Virus record (IMG/VR): IMGVR_UViG_3300047470_000480 | Coordinates: 1 to 25,499 of that record | Length of the DNA stretch: 25,499 nt | Reading direction: 5' to 3' (one strand) | Source of the DNA: a virus | Shown here: piece after piece, positions 20,962 to 25,499 of the stretch | How positions within the stretch are numbered: position 1 is the first letter of the stretch | Layout: every line of letters begins with the position of its first letter | Notes under the pieces: model-generated | Seen by the model: only the letters and a program-made list of their open reading frames with translations | What the model was told of the DNA's origin: nothing | The model's database searches: none | Made by a program: the position numbers and the translations under genes

Positions 20962-21216
20962 ATGCAGCGACCGACTCCCGCCACGGGCTGCCTTGACAAA
21001 GAGGACGCCTACGCCAGCCTCCCTGGCATACGCAAGCACCTGAAGTACCGAGGACTGACCAAAGATCCCCACGCCATGTGCGCCGAGGTGAGCAGGTATG
21101 GCGACGGGTGGGCCGTGTACATCGGATTCCAGGACTCCGTCGACCTCACAGAGGCCATGAAAGCCCTCGGCGTCAGCGCAGAATCCGCCGTCGCCGCCCT
21201 CGGAGCAGCAGCCTGA
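20962..21216 (+). CDS. Small hypothetical protein (84 aa)
   Basis: ATG 20962 is chosen because the promoter's predicted start point lies one base upstream; the in-frame ATG at 20920 lies before the promoter. The product has two helical stretches and a central beta-like segment (HAMCAEVSRYGDGWAVYIGF), then an alanine-rich helix (SAESAVAALGAAA). It is likely a small globular protein. No family recognised. A separate strong promoter suggests independent, possibly immediate-early expression. It may be a host-takeover protein or a small regulator, but nothing proves this. Confidence 0.65.
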   Translation: MQRPTPATGCLDKEDAYASLPGIRKHLKYRGLTKDPHAMCAEVSRYGDGWAVYIGFQDSVDLTEAMKALGVSAESAVAALGAAA

Positions 21217-21220
21217 ACCC

Positions 21221-21238
21221 AAAAAAGGCCTCTGACCT
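21221..21238 (-). terminator. Intrinsic-type terminator for leftward transcription
   Basis: Minus strand AGGTC-AGA-GGCCT followed by five further T residues (six T in all, one paired); one G-U pair in the stem. It lies about 230 nt past the stop of the SNF2-like helicase gene and just beyond the end of the convergent 84-aa gene, where a leftward terminator would prevent head-on transcription. Confidence 0.45.
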
Positions 21239-21253
21239 GGGGATTCTCAGGTT

Positions 21254-21313
21254 CGACACACTCAAGTGCCCCCCTTGGGCTGCGCCCCCATGAAGGTGGG
21301 TCGTTGCTGAGAA
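21254..21313 (-). repeat. Right arm of the long inverted repeat (intergenic)
   Basis: Reverse complement of 20220-20280. Read leftward it would encode the same QQRPTFMGAQPKGGT peptide but meets a stop at once, and no start or flanking homology makes it a gene. Read rightward, it is antisense to the HTH mRNA. Confidence 0.9.
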
Positions 21314-21352
21314 AGTCGGTCATCTGTCGGGTTAGCGAAGTAGCCTCATGCC

Positions 21353-21469
21353 ATGACAATGATCGTGCGCGTGTGGGACTGGTGCGCTGAGTCCTTCTTC
21401 ACTCTGATCACTCCCCAGCCCGCGTTCCGCCTGCCGAAGGTCCAGCTGCCACCAGACGATCTGGCCTGA
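21353..21469 (+). CDS. Possible small protein (38 aa)
   Basis: ATG 21353 to TGA 21469, one base short of the convergent helicase stop. The peptide starts MTMIVRVWDWCAESFFTLIT and is amphipathic and aromatic, possibly membrane-active. A TAGCCT (21341-21346) 7 nt before the ATG could be a -10 giving another leaderless mRNA, but I see no good -35 and no ribosome-binding site. It is otherwise unexplained space. Confidence 0.4.
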   Translation: MTMIVRVWDWCAESFFTLITPQPAFRLPKVQLPPDDLA

Positions 21470-21470
21470 G

Positions 21471-23087
21471 TTACGCCACCAGGTAGCTCCGGCGCCGCTG
21501 CACCGCCCCTACGTGGCCCTCGGCGCCGGTGTCGCCGAGGAACCGGTCGGCCATCTCGTTGCGCGCCAGCATGGACTCGACGATCCCCTCCTCCACGGTG
21601 CCCTGCAGGACGAACGTGGTGCAGGTGATGGAGGGTGCGGTCGAGGTGATGCGGTCGATCCGGCCGAGGCGCTGGGTGCGGGTCTCGTACGTCAGTGCTG
21701 ACTCGTACTCGACCAGGTAGGTGGCTTCGGGCAGGTTGATGCCGTCCTTGCCTGCGTCGGAGGTCAGGAACACGCAGGGCTCGGGGTCGGCGCGGAAGCC
21801 GGTGCGGGCCTGCTCTCGGTCGGGGCCGTCCATGGCGCCGGTGTAGAGGTAGCTGCGGATGCCCTCCTTGCGCAGGGCGTCGGCGAGCAGCGGCAGGGCG
21901 GACGGGCCGAACTGGGAGAACACGACGGCCTTGTCACCCTGCCCATGCACGATGGATGACAGGTACTCGACAAGCTCTTCGGTCTTCCTCGACGGCAGCG
22001 ACCGCAGGTAGTCCACTCCGTACGCCTGCACCAGCTCCATGGCCAGCTGAGAGGTTCCGGCGGCCGCCGAGTGCGCCAGGGCCATCGGGTGCGCGGCGAC
22101 CTGCCGGAGGGCCGCGTGCAGGCCGGGAACGGGCTCTTCGTACCGGTCCTGCAGGGAGGCGACCTCGTTGTAGAACCGCTCCTGCTCCCGGGCCATCTGC
22201 AGCGTGCGGAACTCCTCGATCCGCCGGGGGAACAGGTCGCGGACGTCCGGGTCCGTCTTGCGCTTGCGCCAGATGTGCGGCCGGGCCAGGGCGACGAACT
22301 GCTCGACGCCCTCGTCGTAGTAGCGCGGGCGGCCATAGTCGTCGCGGCTCTTGATCACCGCGTCCTCGAAGGCCTTCACCGTCGGCATGGCGGCCGGGAC
22401 GGCGAGCCGGAGCAGGTTGAAGCCGTCCTCGTAGGAGCGGCTGATCGGGGTCGCGGTGAGACCGACGACGCGGAGGTCCTTCTGTCGTCGGCGCAGCTGG
22501 GCGAGAGCGAAGCCGTGGGCCTTGTAGAGCTGGCTGGTCCGGTTGCGCAGCTTGTCGGACATCTCGTCGTAGACGACCAGGACGCGGCGGCCGTCGGCCT
22601 GGGCGGCCAGCAGGGCCTCCAGGACGGGCCCGGGGGTCGCGACCTTGGTCCGCTTGCCCAGCGGGATGGAGAAGCGGGCCAGGTCGGCGCGCAGCGTCTC
22701 GTACGTGCTGATCACGACGTGCGGCAGGCCGAGCTTGAGGGCCTTCATCCGGCTGGGGCCGTGGTGGACGGCGGCCGCCAGCGTGGTGAACGAGCCGAAG
22801 TCCTCGTGCCACTCGGCGAGCTTGTTCTGCTTGCACACGAGCAGCACGAGGTCCTCGGCGCCGTCCTCGGTGAGCAGCGCGGCGAGTGCCATGGCGATGA
22901 CGGACTTGCCGATGCCGGTGTCCGCCACGAGCAGGCCGGAGCGTCGCATGTAGGCGAACGCGGTGCCCTCCTGCTGGCACGGGAACAGGCCGTGCGGGCT
23001 GTGGAAGGAGGGGGCGTTCACGCTGGTCAAGGTAGGTGTCAAGGTGGTTGGAGGTGGATTAGGAGATTTATTCATCTCTCGATCCAT
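21471..23087 (-). CDS. SNF2/SF2-type DNA helicase-translocase
   Basis: 538 residues from ATG 23087. The start is uncertain: GTG 23147, ATG 23075 and GTG 23021 are alternatives and none has a good ribosome-binding site. ATPase motifs: Q-like PHGLFPCQQEGTAFAY (31-46), Walker A ADTGIGKS (55-62), motif II VVYDEMSD (DEMS in place of DEAH, about 171-178), motif III GLTATPIS (209-216). The second lobe has VVFSQFGPSA, DAGKDGINLPEA and RTQRLGRIDRI (motif VI). Such enzymes remodel protein-DNA complexes or migrate branches. It lies between the regulatory island and tail genes, not in the main replisome block. Confidence 0.88.
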   Translation of the reverse strand: MDREMNKSPNPPPTTLTPTLTSVNAPSFHSPHGLFPCQQEGTAFAYMRRSGLLVADTGIGKSVIAMALAALLTEDGAEDLVLLVCKQNKLAEWHEDFGSFTTLAAAVHHGPSRMKALKLGLPHVVISTYETLRADLARFSIPLGKRTKVATPGPVLEALLAAQADGRRVLVVYDEMSDKLRNRTSQLYKAHGFALAQLRRRQKDLRVVGLTATPISRSYEDGFNLLRLAVPAAMPTVKAFEDAVIKSRDDYGRPRYYDEGVEQFVALARPHIWRKRKTDPDVRDLFPRRIEEFRTLQMAREQERFYNEVASLQDRYEEPVPGLHAALRQVAAHPMALAHSAAAGTSQLAMELVQAYGVDYLRSLPSRKTEELVEYLSSIVHGQGDKAVVFSQFGPSALPLLADALRKEGIRSYLYTGAMDGPDREQARTGFRADPEPCVFLTSDAGKDGINLPEATYLVEYESALTYETRTQRLGRIDRITSTAPSITCTTFVLQGTVEEGIVESMLARNEMADRFLGDTGAEGHVGAVQRRRSYLVA

Positions 23088-23092
23088 CGAGA
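23077..23092 (-). promoter_or_regulatory. Operator-like dyad over the helicase start
   Basis: TCTCGAT-CC-ATCGAGA on the plus strand, seven complementary bases on each side of a 2-nt centre. It contains the ATG at 23087. It is shaped more like a protein-binding palindrome than an RNA hairpin, because the loop is so short. Confidence 0.45.
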
Positions 23093-23094
23093 AA

Positions 23095-23126
23095 ACCGCA
23101 AAACCGCATTTCCGTTGAGGCGGAAA
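23095..23126 (-). terminator. Possible terminator after the tailspike gene
   Basis: Six bases after the tailspike stop, TTTCCG-CCTCAA-CGGAAA forms a perfect 6-bp hairpin (23126-23109). It is followed by TGCGGTTTTGCGGTTTT, an interrupted T-rich tail made of two GCGGTTTT repeats. This would separate late tail transcription from the helicase. Confidence 0.45.
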
Positions 23127-23131
23127 GTGGG

Positions 23132-25153
23132 TCAGGACAGGGCGCACCAGTACGCAAGGGCGGTGGCCTGGCCGTTGGCGGACGGAGTGAACGAGGCAGG
23201 CAGCGCGGTCTGGCCGGTGCCGCTGTTGGCCACGCGCAACGCCGCCGCAGACAGATTCCCGTTCATGCTGGACAGGAGCGCCGAGGACGCCCGGTACGGG
23301 GACGGGTTGGTGGCGCCGTTGAACAGCAGGGCCATCCAGTACATGCCGGGCGTCAGCGTGATGGAGCTGGCGAACGTTGCTGCGAGATGTCCGGCGGCGG
23401 TGATCTGACTGGTGATGTCCACCGAGCCCAGCAGGGCCCCCGCCGAGCTGTACAGACCCATCCAGTTCTGGCCTGCCGTCGGCGTGGTGGCGCCTGCTGC
23501 GAGGTTGATGTACCCCTTGGTGACCGTAGTTGACCGGGGCACGTACAGCGCCCGCAGGAGCAGGACGCCGCCCGTAGCGGCCGAGCTGCTCGTGCCCGCC
23601 GTCTCCGGATCACCAGTCCACGCCGCGTACCCGTTGGCCACGAACGGAGTGGGCACCCCCAGGGCGGGGCCGTTGCTGGACAGGGCCTTGGAGGCGTTGA
23701 CCTCACCGGTGCTGCGGGTGATCGAGAACGGGACATCGATCTCGGTTCCGGCGTCGCTGAAGCGAGCGATCTGGTAGTTGGACCCGGCGTTCGACCCGGA
23801 CTCGGTCGTGGATTCAGCCCGCGCCTCCCACCGCTCTCCGGCGCCCCGGCTGAAGTACCGCAGGGCCCGGGTGGCGCCAGGGGCTCCGGCAATGTCCATC
23901 CGGTCCGAGTTGGAGACCGTGGACACGCCGGTGGACGGATCAACGGTTGCCTGGACGACACCGCTGGCCTTGCTGATGGCGAACGACGTGTCGTTGTAAG
24001 GGCTGGTGGTGCCCTCCAACCAGCCGCCCGAGAGCTGCACACGGCGGGCGAACTGGGTCTGGATTCCGTAGGCGGGGCTGCGGTTGCCGGTGCTGTCGTC
24101 GTTGTATCCCACGTAGACCGAGCAGCCCTGGAATATGGCGCCCGGGGCCTGTGTGCTGGAGTTGGTGCCCTGGAGGTTGAAGCCTGCCCAGGTGCCCGTC
24201 GAGGAGCCGTCCCGCTTGGCCTGGCACCCCACCAGGAGAGGCAGCTTGCCACCGTCCAGGCAGGTCAGGTGGAACCCGTGCTTACCGGATCGGTCGGTGT
24301 TGCAGCCGATCATGACGAGGCTGTAGTTGATGCCGTTGATGTTGTAGCCGTAGCCGTTGTTCCACTCGGCCCTGCAGCCGATCATGGACACGGCGTTGGG
24401 GTTGGTCAGGATGAACCCGTCTCCGCCGTTGCCCTGGCTGTAGCACTCGATCAGGTCGACGTCGGTGGCGCCGCCCGTGGTGCTGGTGGTCAGGTTGATG
24501 CCGTTGCCGCCGTTGGTGGAGGCAGTGATCTTCTCGAAGATCATTCCCGCGCCGCTGTCGGCCTTGATCGCGTCACCGGTGAATTGCCAGATGGCGACGT
24601 TGCGGACCGCGATGTCCTTTACGCCGCTGCTGATGGCGATACCGGCGATGGCGCCGCTGGAGGAGTTGTTGACGCTCCTGCCATGGAGCGCCAGGCCCTC
24701 GATGCGGGGGCCGCCGCCGTAGGCGGAGTCGAGGTAGGTGCCGTTGACGGGGGCCGGGTCGACGCGGATCAGCTGGCTGCCGGTGAACAGGCCGCTGGTG
24801 GCCGGGCGCAGCATGGAGGTGGTGATGTTCGTACGGGGGGCGAAGTGCGGGCTCCATCCGCCGCCGCGCAGGACAACACCGAGGGAGAGCACCAGCGGGC
24901 TGCCGAGGCGGTAGTGGCCCGGCGGGATGTAGACGACATCACCCTGCTTGGCCGAGTCGATGGCTGCCTGGATCTTGGGTGAGTTGTCGGTCGGGCTGGC
25001 GTTGCTGCCGTCCGGGACCGCGCCGAAGTCGAGAACGTTGATCCACGACTTGTTGTACGTCGACAGCGCCGTGACCTGCGTCTGCATGTCGGCCATAGCG
25101 TTGTTGAAGGCGTCAGCCCAGGGGGTCGTCCCTCTGTTGATACCCGTGAACAT
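23132..25153 (-). CDS. Beta-helix tailspike / tail fibre, possible depolymerase
   Basis: 673 residues from ATG 25153 with a strong GGAGG 7-8 nt upstream. A short helical N-terminus (about 1-35) probably attaches to the virion. From about 38, NVLDFGAVPDGSNASPTDNS and AAIDSAKQGDVVYIPPGHYR match the start of pectate-lyase-like right-handed beta-helices. Repeating short strands rich in Gly, Asn and Ser, with GC in the turns (SMIGCRAEWNN, VMIGCNTDRSG, LLVGCQAKRDG), run to about 400. A C-terminal region of about 130 residues looks like a separate binding or trimerisation domain. It would bind and perhaps cut host surface polysaccharide. Catalytic residues cannot be assigned by eye. Confidence 0.85.
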   Translation of the reverse strand: MFTGINRGTTPWADAFNNAMADMQTQVTALSTYNKSWINVLDFGAVPDGSNASPTDNSPKIQAAIDSAKQGDVVYIPPGHYRLGSPLVLSLGVVLRGGGWSPHFAPRTNITTSMLRPATSGLFTGSQLIRVDPAPVNGTYLDSAYGGGPRIEGLALHGRSVNNSSSGAIAGIAISSGVKDIAVRNVAIWQFTGDAIKADSGAGMIFEKITASTNGGNGINLTTSTTGGATDVDLIECYSQGNGGDGFILTNPNAVSMIGCRAEWNNGYGYNINGINYSLVMIGCNTDRSGKHGFHLTCLDGGKLPLLVGCQAKRDGSSTGTWAGFNLQGTNSSTQAPGAIFQGCSVYVGYNDDSTGNRSPAYGIQTQFARRVQLSGGWLEGTTSPYNDTSFAISKASGVVQATVDPSTGVSTVSNSDRMDIAGAPGATRALRYFSRGAGERWEARAESTTESGSNAGSNYQIARFSDAGTEIDVPFSITRSTGEVNASKALSSNGPALGVPTPFVANGYAAWTGDPETAGTSSSAATGGVLLLRALYVPRSTTVTKGYINLAAGATTPTAGQNWMGLYSSAGALLGSVDITSQITAAGHLAATFASSITLTPGMYWMALLFNGATNPSPYRASSALLSSMNGNLSAAALRVANSGTGQTALPASFTPSANGQATALAYWCALS

Positions 25154-25155
25154 GC

Positions 25156-25499
25156 TTACCCTCCAAAGAGAACATCGCCGAAGCCGCCGTTGCCGAAGCC
25201 GTTGACATCAGCGGGGTTGACGGCACGGACGAGTACGCGGCCGATCTGCGGGGTGAAAACGCTGGCGTTGGTCTGGGCCGTCAGGCGCAGGTACTTCGCG
25301 CCGGGCGGCAGCGGCCGGGCGTTGGCGGCCCAGGTCTGGTACCAGGAGGCCGTCGTGGCGGCGAGCGGCTGCCAGGTCAGCGGCACCTGAATCCAGGTGC
25401 TGTTGTCCGAAGAGGCGTGGGCGACCAGCTCGGTGGAGAGCGTGGCCACGTCCGGCCCGGACAGCTGCCAGGCGAAGACGTGCACCCGGAAGTCGCTCA
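25156..25499 (-). CDS. Tail structural protein, C-terminal part (5' end outside window)
   Basis: The frame is open from the right edge to TAA 25158-25156, three bases before the tailspike ATG, and its last codons carry the tailspike ribosome-binding site. The visible 113 residues are beta-rich (FRVHVFAWQLSGPDVATLST, ELVAHASSDNSTWIQVPLTW, KYLRLTAQTN), like a carbohydrate-binding or discoidin-type jelly roll, and end in a Gly/Phe-rich tail (GFGNGGFGDVLFGG). Probably a minor tail or baseplate protein. A GTG at 25485 is internal, not a supported start. Confidence 0.7.
   Translation of the reverse strand, partial: SDFRVHVFAWQLSGPDVATLSTELVAHASSDNSTWIQVPLTWQPLAATTASWYQTWAANARPLPPGAKYLRLTAQTNASVFTPQIGRVLVRAVNPADVNGFGNGGFGDVLFGG

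Noticed and set aside
21241-21262. GGTTCGACAC resembling a tRNA T-loop
   Set aside because: No acceptor, D or anticodon stems can be built around it.
1-25499. CRISPR array, tRNA, integrase or insertion sequence
   Set aside because: No regularly spaced repeats, cloverleaf folds, recombinase motifs or transposase motifs were seen on either strand.

Overview
This window looks like part of a large, lytic-type actinobacteriophage genome, probably from a phage of Streptomyces or a close relative. The DNA is very GC-rich, GTG and TTG starts are common, and genes are packed with 4-base ATGA/GTGA overlaps. A WhiB-type protein is present and a nearly complete phage replisome sits beside tail genes. 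No integrase, rRNA, tRNA, insertion sequence or CRISPR array was seen.

Layout. (1) 1-18616, all leftward: the early/replication block. In transcription order (right to left): DinG-type helicase; two unknown conserved proteins; 5'-3' exonuclease; an unknown protein and a 40-aa protein; DnaC-type AAA+ loader; coiled-coil protein; LuxR-type HTH protein; DnaB/RecA-fold helicase; WhiB fusion; zinc protein; DnaG-type primase; two tiny proteins; degenerate J-domain protein; gp32-like single-strand binding protein; DnaE polymerase; duplicated XRE-HTH protein; RecA; membrane protein; and a truncated PD-(D/E)XK nuclease. (2) About 18620-19461: a structured, mostly non-coding stretch between the leftward helicase and rightward genes, rich in hairpins and a candidate origin or control region. 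(3) 19007-21469: a small rightward island with a two-HTH DNA-binding protein (possible initiator or regulator), an 84-aa gene with a leaderless-type promoter, and two possible small ORFs. (4) 21471-25499, leftward again: an SNF2-like helicase and the distal tail genes (beta-helix tailspike and the end of another structural protein).

Together the block could supply leading-strand polymerase, primase, helicase, loader, SSB, RNA-primer removal, recombinase and junction nuclease. No sliding clamp or clamp loader is visible here.

Two signals stand out. First, a family of RNA hairpins with the same hexaloop CCGCCA (or heptaloop ACCGCCA) recurs in front of recA, the XRE gene, the DnaC-like gene, gene 13676-14107, gene 15661-16401 and the dinG-like gene, and in variant form at dnaE. 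Several enclose the ribosome-binding site or start codon, and in two cases the hairpin begins exactly where a predicted promoter would start the transcript. This looks like a phage-wide post-transcriptional control element. Second, a perfect 49-bp inverted repeat (extended to about 60 bp) links the inside of the rightward HTH gene to an intergenic site about 1 kb downstream. It could act as an antisense RNA, an invertible segment or a long mRNA stem. All functions are inferred by eye from sequence; no database search was run.
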